In this document: one piece after another, positions 54,943-64,000 of the stretch
Position numbering within the stretch: position 1 is the stretch's first letter
Layout: each line of letters starts with the position of its first letter
Source: Pandoraea sp.
GTDB lineage: Bacteria; Pseudomonadota; Gammaproteobacteria; Burkholderiales; Burkholderiaceae
Assembly: GCF_004297875.1 (NCBI RefSeq)
Contig: NZ_SCSK01000053.1
Location: 1-64,000 of the forward strand
Length of the DNA: 64,000 nt
Direction: 5' to 3'
Notes under the pieces: model-generated
The model's input: the letters and a program-made list of their open reading frames with translations, nothing else
The model's database searches: none
Told to the model about the DNA's origin: nothing
Program-made: the position numbers and the translations under genes

Positions 54943-56603
54943 CACCAGCTCCTGAAGCGGACCGGCGGCTCGTACAGCCCGTCGGACCACTCGACCAGAT
55001 CGGCCATGCTCTTGGCCGCCAGCAGAGAGCGGGTGGCGGCGCGCCGGTCGACGCCGAGATCTTCGGGCAGGGCCACCAGCCCGTCGCGGCGCAGTCTGGC
55101 GCGCACGGCAGCGTCCGAGCGCAGGCCAATCGGCGTGACGCCCGAGACCGCCGCGATCATCTGCTTGCGCTCTTCCAGCGAGCGGGCCTTGTAGAGATAA
55201 GCAATCCCTTCCTCGGTAAGCACGTGCGTCACATCGTCCCCGTAGATCATCACCGGCGCCAGCGGCATGCCGGCCGCGCGGCCGACCTCGACCGCATCGA
55301 GTGACTCCACCACCGACGGCCGGCCCGAACCCTGGAAGGTTTCGACCATCTGCACCACCAGCTTGCGGCCGCGCTCGAGCGGATCGTCGGTCTGCAGCAG
55401 ATCGAGCCAGGCCGGACTGGCGTGGCGGCGGCCATGCGGATCATGCCCCATGTTCGGCGCGCCGCCGAAACCGGTCAGGCGACCGTGTGTGACAGTCGAT
55501 GAATTGCCCAGGCCATCCATCTGCAGCGTCGAGCCAATAAACAGATCGACCGCGTACTGGCCGGCCAGTTGGCAAAAGGCGCGGTTCGAGCGCAGCGATC
55601 CGTCGCGGCCGGTGAAGAAAATATCGGGACGCGCGGCGATATACGATTCCATGCCGAGTTCGCCACCGAAGCAATGCACGCTCTTGACCCAGCCCGATTC
55701 GATCGCCGGAATCAACGTCGGATGCGGATTGAGCGTCCAGTATTGGCAGATTTTTCCCTTGAGGCCGAGTTGCTCGCCGTAGGTCGGCAAAATCAGCTCG
55801 ATTGCCGCGGTGTTGAAGCCGATCCCATGATTGAGCGACTGCACCTGATGGCGCTCGTAGACGCCGCGGATCGCCATCATCGCCATGAGCACATGCATTG
55901 GCTTGATCAGGCGTGGATCGCGCGTGAACAGCGGTTCGATGAAAAACGGCCGATCGGCCTGCACCACGAAGTCGACCCACGAGCCGGGAATGTCGACGCG
56001 GGGCAGCTCGCCCGGGTCGTCGACGATCTGGTTGACCTGGGCAATCACGATGCCGTCTCGAAAGGCAGCCGCCTCGACCAGCGCCGGCGTGTCTTCGGTG
56101 CTTGGGCCGGTGTAGAGATTGCCATGGCGGTCGGCCTGGTAGCCGGCCACCAGCACGACGTTGGGCGTCAGATCAACGTATAGCCGCGCGTACAGCTCGA
56201 TGTAGGTGTGGATCGCGCCGACTTCGAGGATGCCGTCCTGCAAAAATTGAGAGATGCGCAGGCTTTGCGTGCCCGCATAGGCGAAGTCGAGCTTGCGGGC
56301 AATGCCGCGCTCGAACAGATCCAGGTGCTCGGGCCGGCTCACGCTCGGTATGATCAGATGCAGGTCGTGCAGCACGCCGGGGTCGGCCTGCGCCAGCGAG
56401 CGCGACAGGAAATCCGCCTGTTTCTGGTTATTGCCTTCGAGCACCACGCGATCGCCCGGCATGATCAAGCGCTCGAGCGCCGCGACGATGTGCTCCCGGG
56501 GCAGCAGCACGCCATCGGCCAGCGAACGAACCTGGTCCAGGCGTCGTGCTTTTTCCGCGCGGCGCGTGGCCCAGCGATTAGCAGCAGGTGAATGAACGGT
56601 CAT
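54942..56603 (-). CDS. mdcA: Malonate decarboxylase alpha subunit
   Basis: 553 aa; GDRVVLEGNNQKQADFLSRSLAQADPGVLHDLHLIIPSVSRPEHLDLFERGIARKLDFAYAGTQSLRI...VELYARLYVDLTPNVVLVAGYQADRHGNLYTGPSTEDTP-type motifs. Confidence 0.93.
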   Translation of the reverse strand: MTVHSPAANRWATRRAEKARRLDQVRSLADGVLLPREHIVAALERLIMPGDRVVLEGNNQKQADFLSRSLAQADPGVLHDLHLIIPSVSRPEHLDLFERGIARKLDFAYAGTQSLRISQFLQDGILEVGAIHTYIELYARLYVDLTPNVVLVAGYQADRHGNLYTGPSTEDTPALVEAAAFRDGIVIAQVNQIVDDPGELPRVDIPGSWVDFVVQADRPFFIEPLFTRDPRLIKPMHVLMAMMAIRGVYERHQVQSLNHGIGFNTAAIELILPTYGEQLGLKGKICQYWTLNPHPTLIPAIESGWVKSVHCFGGELGMESYIAARPDIFFTGRDGSLRSNRAFCQLAGQYAVDLFIGSTLQMDGLGNSSTVTHGRLTGFGGAPNMGHDPHGRRHASPAWLDLLQTDDPLERGRKLVVQMVETFQGSGRPSVVESLDAVEVGRAAGMPLAPVMIYGDDVTHVLTEEGIAYLYKARSLEERKQMIAAVSGVTPIGLRSDAAVRARLRRDGLVALPEDLGVDRRAATRSLLAAKSMADLVEWSDGLYEPPVRFRSW

Positions 56604-56721
56604 GCGCTTTCTCTCACAGAATATGCATTCACTTTAGGGCGGCAGACAACGCGTATCAATCAAGCCAAGCGTAAATACATTACTATTAAGTTAAATATTC
56701 GAAATACCGAGAGGCTCCCCA

Positions 56722-57633
56722 ATGGCGATCGACGAAGCGGTCACGCTCAAGAAGCTGGAAGTTTTTTTGGCATTCATGCGCATGGGCAATATGGCCCGCG
56801 TCTCCGAGCGGCTGTCGCAGAGCGTGGTGAGCGTGCATCGCGCGCTGCACTCGCTGGAGGAGGGCGTGGGTTGCCCGCTGTTCAAGCTCGACGGGCGCAA
56901 GCTGATTCCGCTGCAAACCGCCTACACGCTGGCTGAATACGCCGAGCGGGTAGTGCGCGAATGCGAGGAAGGACTGCGCCGCACACGCGAGACCGCGGGC
57001 TTTGCTTCGCCGCGACTGAAAATCGGCTCGCTGTATTCGCTCACCGTTGGCACCATTCCCGAATTGCTCATCAAGCTCAAGGTGCGCAAATCGGGGCTGG
57101 ACGTCGACCTGACGCTTGGCTCGAATCGCCTGTTGCTGGAGTTGCTCTCGCAGGGGCGGCTCGACGCGATCGTGATTGCATTGCGGGAGGAATATCCGGA
57201 CGATTCACTGCTGTCGGTGCCGCTGTTCGACGACGACATCTTTTTCGCGGCGCCGGAAGGATCGCCCTACGCGCACGACAGCGAAATCGACCTGGCGCGC
57301 TTGCGCGACGAAAAATTCGTCGCGCTCGACGATGAATACGCCACTGCGTCGAATTTCAGCCATGCGTTCCAGATCGCCGGCTACGAGCCGCAACTGGCGA
57401 TGCGCGTCGGCGATATTTTTTCGCTCGTCAACCTGGTCAGCGGCAGTGTCGGATATAGCCTGCTGCCGGGGCGCGTGCTGCCGTTCAGCCCGCGCATCCA
57501 ATTGATTCCGCTGGCGGAGAAATACCGCACGCGTCAGACCATCGCCCTGATGCTCCCGAAAAAGCGCGAGCGCGATCCGAATTTGCTGGCGCTGGCCGCC
57601 GAATGCCGCATGCTGGGTGCGGCGCGCGCGTAG
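56722..57633 (+). CDS. mdcR: LysR-family regulator, divergent to mdc operon (MdcR-like)
   Basis: VTLKKLEVFLAFMRMGNMARVSERLSQSVVSVHRALHSLEEGVGCPLFKLDGRKLIPLQTAYTLAEYAERVVRECEEGL. Confidence 0.85.
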   Translation: MAIDEAVTLKKLEVFLAFMRMGNMARVSERLSQSVVSVHRALHSLEEGVGCPLFKLDGRKLIPLQTAYTLAEYAERVVRECEEGLRRTRETAGFASPRLKIGSLYSLTVGTIPELLIKLKVRKSGLDVDLTLGSNRLLLELLSQGRLDAIVIALREEYPDDSLLSVPLFDDDIFFAAPEGSPYAHDSEIDLARLRDEKFVALDDEYATASNFSHAFQIAGYEPQLAMRVGDIFSLVNLVSGSVGYSLLPGRVLPFSPRIQLIPLAEKYRTRQTIALMLPKKRERDPNLLALAAECRMLGAARA

Positions 57634-57793
57634 GCGGCGCGCCGGCCGGAATTTTCGCGGATGGCGCACCCCGCGCGCCGCCTTATGGGGCAAAATCCCA
57701 TTCGTGACTCCCAGCGCACTCTCACGCGCCGGCGCATCCGGGCTCAAAGGGCAGGGGGCGCGGCGCCGATTCTTCCTGGAAGCGTATTGCCCG

Positions 57794-59014
57794 ATGTTAA
57801 ATCCTGTCAGCATTCTCGCGGTGACCATTCTGTCGAGCCTGATGAGCATGGCGGTGCTCGCTTCGTTGCGCCCGGCCGGCATTGCGGGTCTGCCCCGATG
57901 GATCAGCGCAAATGCGCTGGCTGTGTTTTCCCTGGTTCTGTTCGCGTGGCAGGGGCGCGGCCCGGCGTTTTTGACGATCATCGTCGCCAATGGCGTGATG
58001 GCCGCGGCGGTGCTGCTGATCCTGCAGGGAGCGCGGCAGTGCTTCGGGCGGCGTGTCCATTACCCGGCGGAATATGGCGCGCTGATCGCAGCGGTCGCGG
58101 GGGTGACGTATTGGTACGCGGCGGTGCCCAGCATCAACGCGCGCATTGCCGTTGTCTCGGCATTTCACGCTTACGTATACGCCGCGCTGGGGTGGCTCGC
58201 CTATCGGGCGCGGCCGGCCAGGTACAGCTACCGGTTCGTCGCGGTGGTCGGCGCGCTCGGCAGCGTCGGGCACGTGGCGCGCGGCGCGACCTATCTGTTC
58301 GGCGCGGTCGGCCAGAACGCTTTGCTGCAGGTCTCGCCCGTCAATATCGCCTTTCTGGGACTGGGCATTCTGGCGCTGCCTTGCCTGTCGATCGGCATGG
58401 TCATGCTGGCCCACGACCGGCTCGTCAAGCGACTCGAGCGGCTGGCCAACGTCGATGAGCTGACCAGCGTGCTGTCGCGGCGCGCTTTCCTCGCACAGGC
58501 CGAAGCCTTGGCACGGACCGCCCGGCGGCGCGGCATGCGCCTGTTCCTGGCCATTATCGACCTCGATCACTTCAAGGCCATCAACGACGATTACGGCCAC
58601 GGTTGCGGCGACTGCGTGCTGGCGCATTTTGCTGCGCTGGTGTCGCAGGAAATCCAGTCGCGCGACATTTTCGGGCGGCTCGGCGGCGAAGAGTTTGCGT
58701 TGTGCTTTTCGGCTGCCACACACGACCAGGCGCTGGCGCTGGTCGACGGCCTGCGCCGCAAGGTGGCCGCATCGACCTGCCAGACGCCGGCTGGCGTGGT
58801 GGCGTGCACCTTCAGTGTGGGGGTCGATGAATATCTTGTCGACGAATCGGTATCGGCGCCCATGGCGCGCGCCGACGCCGCGCTCTATACAGCCAAGGCG
58901 TTGGGGCGCAACCGCGCGGTGGCCGCGTGGACTGTCGCGCTCAGGGAGGACGCGCCATCGCCCGGCGATGGCCGACAGTGGCGCGCGCTGGGCGGGTACG
59001 ACTCGCCGGCGTAA
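57794..59014 (+). CDS. Membrane GGDEF-domain diguanylate cyclase
   Basis: N-terminal TM helices, then RLANVDELTSVLSRRAFLAQAEAL...IIDLDHFKAINDDYGHGCGDCVLAHFA...FGRLGGEEFALCF. Confidence 0.92.
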   Translation: MLNPVSILAVTILSSLMSMAVLASLRPAGIAGLPRWISANALAVFSLVLFAWQGRGPAFLTIIVANGVMAAAVLLILQGARQCFGRRVHYPAEYGALIAAVAGVTYWYAAVPSINARIAVVSAFHAYVYAALGWLAYRARPARYSYRFVAVVGALGSVGHVARGATYLFGAVGQNALLQVSPVNIAFLGLGILALPCLSIGMVMLAHDRLVKRLERLANVDELTSVLSRRAFLAQAEALARTARRRGMRLFLAIIDLDHFKAINDDYGHGCGDCVLAHFAALVSQEIQSRDIFGRLGGEEFALCFSAATHDQALALVDGLRRKVAASTCQTPAGVVACTFSVGVDEYLVDESVSAPMARADAALYTAKALGRNRAVAAWTVALREDAPSPGDGRQWRALGGYDSPA

Positions 59015-59020
59015 GGTGTG

Positions 59021-59036
59021 CGCCGGGCGCGCGCCC
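59021..59036. terminator. 16-bp perfect palindrome between convergent genes
   Basis: CCGGGCGCGCGCCCGG in the 40-bp gap between the GGDEF gene and the SQR-like gene. Confidence 0.4.
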
Positions 59037-59054
59037 GGTGTATCGGATCTTCGA

Positions 59055-60326
59055 TCAATCCTTCAGTTTTCTTACGCCCAGAATCTCGAGCAGCACTCTC
59101 TCATAGGCCGGTTCGGTACCGCCGACTTTCATGCGCCGCATGAAATATTTCTCGAAACCGATCTTTGCCAAATGCACCCATTTGCCTTCGCTGGACCAAT
59201 TGAGATTGCGCGGCGGCAGTTGCGGCAGCGCCACGAAGGCAATGCCGCGGTCGCCGAAATCGGCCAGGCAAATGGCGTTCCAGGTCGCGCGCGTGGATGG
59301 TTCCTGGCCGTCGAGCGCGGCGCGGATGTTGGCGGCGGCGGCACTGACCATCGATTCGATCATGAAGCCGGTCTTGGGCACGCCAGTCGGCACGGGGGTG
59401 GCCTCGAGCGGGGCAATCGCCACGCACACGCCGACCCCGTAGATGTTGGAATACGTCGGGTTGCGCTGGAATTCGTCGATGATCACAAAACCGCGCGGGT
59501 TGACCAGCTTGTCGATGCCGATCAATGCGTCGACCCCCTTGAACGCCGGCAGCATCATGCAATATTTGAACGGCAGTTCGTGCGTGCGGCGTTCGTGCCC
59601 GAGGTCGTCGTACTCGGTGACGAACATCTTGCCGGCTTCGATGCGCGTGGTCTTGGCGTTGCAGATCCACTTGATGTCGTGCTCGCGCATGGTCGACTCG
59701 AGCATGCCCTTGGAATCGCCCACGCCGCCCAGGCCCAGGTGGCCCACATAGGGTTCGGACGTGACGAAGGTCATCGGCGCACGATCGCGGATCTTGCGCC
59801 GGCGCAGATCGGTGTCCATGATCATCGCGTACTCGTAGGCCGGCCCGAAACACGAGGCGCCCTGGACTGCGCCGACCACGATCGGGCCGGGCGCGGCGAC
59901 GAATTGTTCCCACGTCTGGGCGGCCGTCTCGGCGTGGTCGATGTGGCAGATCGACTGCGAATGCGCGGTTGGTCCAAGGCCCTCGATTTCGTCGAAAGCC
60001 AGTTTTGGGCCGGTGGCGATTACCAGATAGTCGTAGGTCACGAATTCACCGTTGCCCAACTCGACCTGATTGCGCTCCGGATGAATTCGCCTGGCGCCAC
60101 CGGTCTGCAGCCCTATGCCTTTCTTCGCCAGCGCCGGCTGCAACTCGACGTCGACATCCTTGCGTGTGCGCCACTTGACCGCGACCCATGGGTTGGACGG
60201 CACGAAATGGAAATGCGTGTCCTCCGAGACGACGGTCACGACGTCCTCGGGGCGGGCAGCCTTGCGCATCGCGTAGGCCATCGACAAGCCGCCGATTCCG
60301 GCGCCGACAATCACAATGTGAGACAT
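59055..60326 (-). CDS. NAD(P)/FAD-dependent oxidoreductase, sulfide:quinone oxidoreductase-like
   Basis: MSHIVIVGAGIGGLSMAYAMRKAARPEDVVTVVSEDTHFHFVPSNPWVAVKWRTRKDVDVEL...YLVIATGPKLAFDEIEGLGP...GPIVVGAVQGASCFGPAYEYAMI. Confidence 0.85.
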   Translation of the reverse strand: MSHIVIVGAGIGGLSMAYAMRKAARPEDVVTVVSEDTHFHFVPSNPWVAVKWRTRKDVDVELQPALAKKGIGLQTGGARRIHPERNQVELGNGEFVTYDYLVIATGPKLAFDEIEGLGPTAHSQSICHIDHAETAAQTWEQFVAAPGPIVVGAVQGASCFGPAYEYAMIMDTDLRRRKIRDRAPMTFVTSEPYVGHLGLGGVGDSKGMLESTMREHDIKWICNAKTTRIEAGKMFVTEYDDLGHERRTHELPFKYCMMLPAFKGVDALIGIDKLVNPRGFVIIDEFQRNPTYSNIYGVGVCVAIAPLEATPVPTGVPKTGFMIESMVSAAAANIRAALDGQEPSTRATWNAICLADFGDRGIAFVALPQLPPRNLNWSSEGKWVHLAKIGFEKYFMRRMKVGGTEPAYERVLLEILGVRKLKD

Positions 60327-60372
60327 GATTTCTCCTAGCGCGCGCCACACGGAGCGCAAAACACCAAATCCC

Positions 60373-60400
60373 GCCGGCAGCGCCGCGAGGCGTTGCCGGC
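60373..60400. repeat. Hairpin between tolC-like and SQR-like genes
   Basis: GCCGGCAGCGCC-gcga-GGCGTTGCCGGC, 11/12 paired plus one G-T. Confidence 0.45.
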
Positions 60401-60419
60401 CCTACCGGGCTGCCGGGCA

Positions 60420-61790
60420 TCAATGCAACAAAGCGTTGATTTGCGCCATCTCCCGGTCATCCAGATCGCCAGCGGCGGCGCTCAGGCGCAAGCGATCCAT
60501 GGCTACCTGATAGCGCGCCGCGGCGAGATCTCGCTGCGCGTTGGACAGGGCCGAGCGCGCGTTGAGAACGTCGATCGACGGCCGGTCGCCGGCCTCGAAG
60601 CCTGTCTGGTTGGCATCGAGCTGCAGACGCGCCGAATGGACCGCCTGCGTAAGCGCCGTGACTCGCACCTGCGCGCTGCGCAGGCCCAGATAGGCTTGGC
60701 GAATCTGGCGCGCCACGCGCACGCGCGCGGCATCCTGATCCATCTCGGCCTTGTTCAGCAGTGCGAGGCTTTCGTCGCGTTTGGCGCTGCGCATGCCGCC
60801 CGAATAAATCGGGATGGTCACCATAATGCCGACCACCGCGCTGTTGCTGTGCATGCCGCCAGCTCCCCCATAACCAGCACCGTTGACGCGCTGGCCCAGG
60901 TAGGAAGCGAACGCATCGACGCTGGTGCCGCCGTCGGCGCGGTAGCGGGTCGATTCAGCCTGTGCGGCGCTTACGCCGAGGCTGCTCAGGCGAATCAGCG
61001 GACTCGTCTGCAAGGCGCGTTTTTGCCAATCGGCGAAATCGCCGGCCTGGATGGCTGCGAGTCCCGCCGAATCGGTCAGGGGCTGCAGTGCCGTGTCCGG
61101 CTGGCCTGTCAGGTCGCGCAGTGCCGCGCGTTTGAGATCGAGCTCGGTTTGCGCCTCGATCATCTGCGCGCCGGCCAGATCGGCGCGCGCCTGCGCGTCG
61201 CTGGCGTCGGTGATGGCGGCGTCGCCTGCTTCGAAACGGGCCTGGGCGATCGCGTGAGCACGCACCGCGGTGTCGTGCTCGGCCTCGAGCGCAGCGAGGT
61301 TGTCCTGCGCGAGCAGCACGTCGAAGTATGCCTGCGCCACTTGCAGCAATAACGTTTGACGTGCCAGCTGCAGCGACACCTCGCCGGCGTCGGCGGCCGC
61401 ATTCATTTGTTGCGCGGTCGCCGTTTTTGCCGAGCTGTACAGATTTTCCTTGATGGTGAGCGCCCAGTTGGCGTCCGATGCACCGGCCGAACTGGTATCG
61501 AAGCCGATCCCCTCATTGCTGCCGAAGCCGGGCCCCGAGAAGCGCGCTGCGCTGGTCTGCTGGTTGATATCGCCATAACCGATACCGGCGGTGGCCGAGA
61601 TCTGCGGCAGGTATCCTGCCTGACCTTGCCGGCGCTTGGTCGCATCGGCCTGGCTTTGCGCGACAGCGGACGCGTATACCGGATCGTGCGCGAGCGCCGC
61701 GCGCGCCGCGCCAAGCAGGTCGGTCTGCGCATAGGCGAAGGTGGCGCACAAGCCGAGCAGCGCGGCGCACCAGCGCCGGGTCGGGGTCAT
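60420..61790 (-). CDS. TolC family outer membrane efflux protein
   Basis: CATFAYAQTDLLGAARAALAHDPVYASAVAQSQADATKRRQGQAGYLPQISATAGIGYGDINQQT...NLYSSAKTATAQQM. Confidence 0.9.
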   Translation of the reverse strand: MTPTRRWCAALLGLCATFAYAQTDLLGAARAALAHDPVYASAVAQSQADATKRRQGQAGYLPQISATAGIGYGDINQQTSAARFSGPGFGSNEGIGFDTSSAGASDANWALTIKENLYSSAKTATAQQMNAAADAGEVSLQLARQTLLLQVAQAYFDVLLAQDNLAALEAEHDTAVRAHAIAQARFEAGDAAITDASDAQARADLAGAQMIEAQTELDLKRAALRDLTGQPDTALQPLTDSAGLAAIQAGDFADWQKRALQTSPLIRLSSLGVSAAQAESTRYRADGGTSVDAFASYLGQRVNGAGYGGAGGMHSNSAVVGIMVTIPIYSGGMRSAKRDESLALLNKAEMDQDAARVRVARQIRQAYLGLRSAQVRVTALTQAVHSARLQLDANQTGFEAGDRPSIDVLNARSALSNAQRDLAAARYQVAMDRLRLSAAAGDLDDREMAQINALLH

Positions 61791-61815
61791 GATGGTCGTT
61801 CCTGAAGCGCGCGGC

Positions 61816-62025
61816 TTACTCGCCGCCCCGCATGCCGAGCTTGCGCATGAAGATTTCCATCGGACACCACTTGGTCAGCCCGCTTTGCAGCAGGTTCGCG
61901 CCGACGAAAGCGGTCAGCCAGAGCCAATAGGCACTGTGGTAGAACGGGCTGGCGGGTGCGCCGACGAGCAGGCTGATCAGAATCAATGTACCGGCGAAAA
62001 CGCGTGTGATTTGCCATGAGGTCAT
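61816..62025 (-). CDS. DUF2892-type small membrane protein
   Basis: MTSWQITRVFAGTLILISLLVGAPASPFYHSAYWLWLTAFVGANLLQSGLTKWCPMEIFMRKLGMRGGE; ATGA-coupled to the RND gene. Confidence 0.8.
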   Translation of the reverse strand: MTSWQITRVFAGTLILISLLVGAPASPFYHSAYWLWLTAFVGANLLQSGLTKWCPMEIFMRKLGMRGGE

Positions 62026-64000
62026 GATGGCTCCTTGATGGGTGTGTCGGGTAAATGGCGACGCCGGTAGGCGCTGTAGTAGAGCAGCGGGATAACGACG
62101 AGGGTGAGCAGGGTCGAGACCAGAATGCCGAAGATCAGCGAGATCGCCAGGCCGTTGAAAATCGGGTCGTCGAGAATGAACAGCGAGCCGATCATCGCCG
62201 CCAGCGCGGTGAGCAGAATCGGCTGCGCGCGGGTGGCGGCCGAGCGCACGATGGCCTGCTTGAAGGGTATGCCTTCGGCGACCTGCAGATTGATGAAATC
62301 GACCAGCAGGATAGAGTTGCGCACGATAATGCCGGCCAGCGCGATCATGCCGATCATCGAGGTCGCCGTGAATTGCGCGCCGAGCAGGGCGTGTCCCGGC
62401 ATGACGCCGATAATGGTCAGCGGGATTGGCGCCATGATGATCAGCGGCGTCAGGTACGAGCCGAATTCGGCTACCACCAGCAAATAGATCAGCAACAGGC
62501 CGACCGCATAGGCCACGCCCATGTCGCGGAACGTCTCATACGTGATTTGCCACTCGCCGTCCCATTTGATCGAATACGCGCGGTAGGGGTCGGCCGGCTG
62601 CCGGATAAACCACTCGCCCAGCTTGCCGCCGCCGGGCACGCTCAAGTTCGCCAGCCGGCTGCGCATCTCGAACATGCCGTAAAGCGGGCTGTCGACCTTG
62701 CCGGCCATGTCACCCACGACGTAGACCACCGGCAAAAGATCCTTGTGATAAATCGGCTGCTCGACGGTGTCGTCTCGCACCCGCAGTAGTTCGGACAGCG
62801 GCACGAGCTGCCCTTGCGCGCCTCGCGCGCCCAGGGCGAGCAGCGCGGCGTCGTCGCCCGTGAGGCGGGCCGGCAGCGCCAGGCGCACTGCGCTCGGATA
62901 TTTGCTGCCGTCGTGCAGGTAGGTGACGTCTTCGCCGCTGAGGCCGGCACGCAGCGTCCGTGCCACGTCCTGTTGCGAGATGCCGAGCAGGCCGGCCTTG
63001 CGGCGGTCGAGCTCGAAGGTGCGCTGCGGCGCCTGCGCGATCGTACTGTCATCGACGTCCACTACGCCTGGCGTGGTGTCGAACACATGCCGCACGCTCT
63101 TTGCCACGGCCATGCGCCCCTGCGCGGTCGGTCCGTAGACTTCCGCGACGATCGGCGCGAGCACGGGGGGCCCGGGCGGCACCTCGACGACCTTGATGCG
63201 CGCGCCGTATTGCCTGGCGATGGCGGTCAGCGCCGGGCGCACCGCGGTGGCGATCGCATGGCTTTGCCGATGGCGCATCGATTGATCGACCAGATTGGCC
63301 TGGATGTCGCCCACGTTGCCGCCGGCGCGCAGGTAATACTGCCTCACCAGGCCATTGAAATTGATCGGCGCGCTGAGTCCGGCATAGGCCTGATAAGTCG
63401 TCATCTCTGGCACGCTCGCCAGATAGGCGCCCATCTGATGGAGGGCCGCCGCGGTGCGTTCGAGCGGGGTGCCTGCCGGCATGTCGACCACCACCTGGAA
63501 TTCCGACTTGTTGTCGAACGGCAGCATCTTCAGAATCACCAGCTTGAAGGCCGGCAGCAGTAGCGACACGACGATCGCGCAAGCCACGCCGAACCATAGC
63601 AGCCCGCGATTGCGGGTGCCGCGGGCGTCGTCGAGAAACGGCGTCAATACGCGCTCGAAAAAGGGCTCGAGCCTGGCGCGCAAGCCCGGCTTGGCAACAT
63701 GCTGCGTGTGGCGCAGCCAGACGCGCGAGAGCCACGGGGTGACGACGAAGGCCACCGTCAGGGAAATTGCCATGCCCATGCTGGCGTTGATCGGAATCGG
63801 GCTCATGTAGGGCCCCATCAGCCCGGTCACGAAAGCCATCGGCAAGAGGGCGGCGATCACCGTAAGGGTGGCCAGAATGGTCGGTCCGCCGACCTCGTCG
63901 ACGGCTTTCGGGATGATCGCGACGAGCGACTTGCCCGGCTCGAGCGCGCGATGCCGATGGATGTTCTCCACCACCACGATCGCGTCATCGACCAGTATGC
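62022..64000 (-). CDS. Efflux RND transporter permease subunit (5' end outside window)
   Basis: Translation continues through the right edge; GPPVLAPIVAEVYGPTAQGRMAVAKSVRHVFDTTPGVVDVD...ALAGIIVRNSILLVDFINLQVAEGIPFKQAIVRSAATRAQPILLTALAAMIGSLFI. Confidence 0.92.
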   Translation of the reverse strand, partial: ILVDDAIVVVENIHRHRALEPGKSLVAIIPKAVDEVGGPTILATLTVIAALLPMAFVTGLMGPYMSPIPINASMGMAISLTVAFVVTPWLSRVWLRHTQHVAKPGLRARLEPFFERVLTPFLDDARGTRNRGLLWFGVACAIVVSLLLPAFKLVILKMLPFDNKSEFQVVVDMPAGTPLERTAAALHQMGAYLASVPEMTTYQAYAGLSAPINFNGLVRQYYLRAGGNVGDIQANLVDQSMRHRQSHAIATAVRPALTAIARQYGARIKVVEVPPGPPVLAPIVAEVYGPTAQGRMAVAKSVRHVFDTTPGVVDVDDSTIAQAPQRTFELDRRKAGLLGISQQDVARTLRAGLSGEDVTYLHDGSKYPSAVRLALPARLTGDDAALLALGARGAQGQLVPLSELLRVRDDTVEQPIYHKDLLPVVYVVGDMAGKVDSPLYGMFEMRSRLANLSVPGGGKLGEWFIRQPADPYRAYSIKWDGEWQITYETFRDMGVAYAVGLLLIYLLVVAEFGSYLTPLIIMAPIPLTIIGVMPGHALLGAQFTATSMIGMIALAGIIVRNSILLVDFINLQVAEGIPFKQAIVRSAATRAQPILLTALAAMIGSLFILDDPIFNGLAISLIFGILVSTLLTLVVIPLLYYSAYRRRHLPDTPIKEPS

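Noticed and set aside
56604-56721. Specific LysR T-N11-A operator in the mdcR-mdcA gap
   Set aside because: The region is AT-rich with several weak candidates (e.g. gaatatgcattc); none stands out enough to call.
1-64000. CRISPR arrays, rRNA/tRNA genes, transposases, prophage or obvious genomic island boundaries
   Set aside because: None recognised by eye in the sequence or ORF track; genes form metabolic and exopolysaccharide operons without mobility functions.

Overview
A 64 kb, GC-rich, gene-dense chromosomal window, probably from a Burkholderiales betaproteobacterium (inferred from gene content and protein character only). From left to right: (1) the 3' part of a branched-chain amino acid/aromatic ABC transporter (livF partial, livG). 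(2) A PAS/AAA+/Fis sigma-54 enhancer-binding regulator next to a 3-hydroxybutyrate dehydrogenase-like SDR gene. (3) A long minus-strand catabolic operon: two tandem ACMSD-like amidohydrolases, UbiD, UbiX, COG0523/CobW GTPase, NCS2 purine-type permease and a deaminase-like amidohydrolase, with a divergent LysR gene. (4) A complete aerobic benzoyl-CoA (box) pathway: hydrolase, benzoate-CoA ligase, boxZ, DUF4863 protein, boxR, boxC, boxB, boxA. (5) MFS, VOC and TetR genes, then a DUF3311/SSS/YtcJ-like amidohydrolase/CobW cluster with a GlcG-like protein. (6) An M23 peptidase, then an AT-rich ~0.6 kb intergenic region, then a complete pelABCDEFG exopolysaccharide operon extended by a stand-alone GH114-type protein and a GalE/PelX-type epimerase. 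(7) An MFS transporter and a malonate decarboxylase operon (mdcABCDEGH) with a divergent LysR gene. (8) A GGDEF protein, an SQR-like flavoprotein, TolC, DUF2892 and a truncated RND pump. The observations I rate highest are: a degenerate hydrolase domain in PelA paired with an intact stand-alone paralogue at the operon end; an amidohydrolase pair in which one partner has lost the HxH metal motif; TGCA-N6-TGCA boxes over a near-consensus sigma-70 promoter at boxC, with a related motif at the divergent box promoter; and shared inverted repeats plus -24/-12 elements at the sigma-54 regulator and bdhA. No rRNA, tRNA, CRISPR array or transposase was recognised. All family calls are by eye from the translations.
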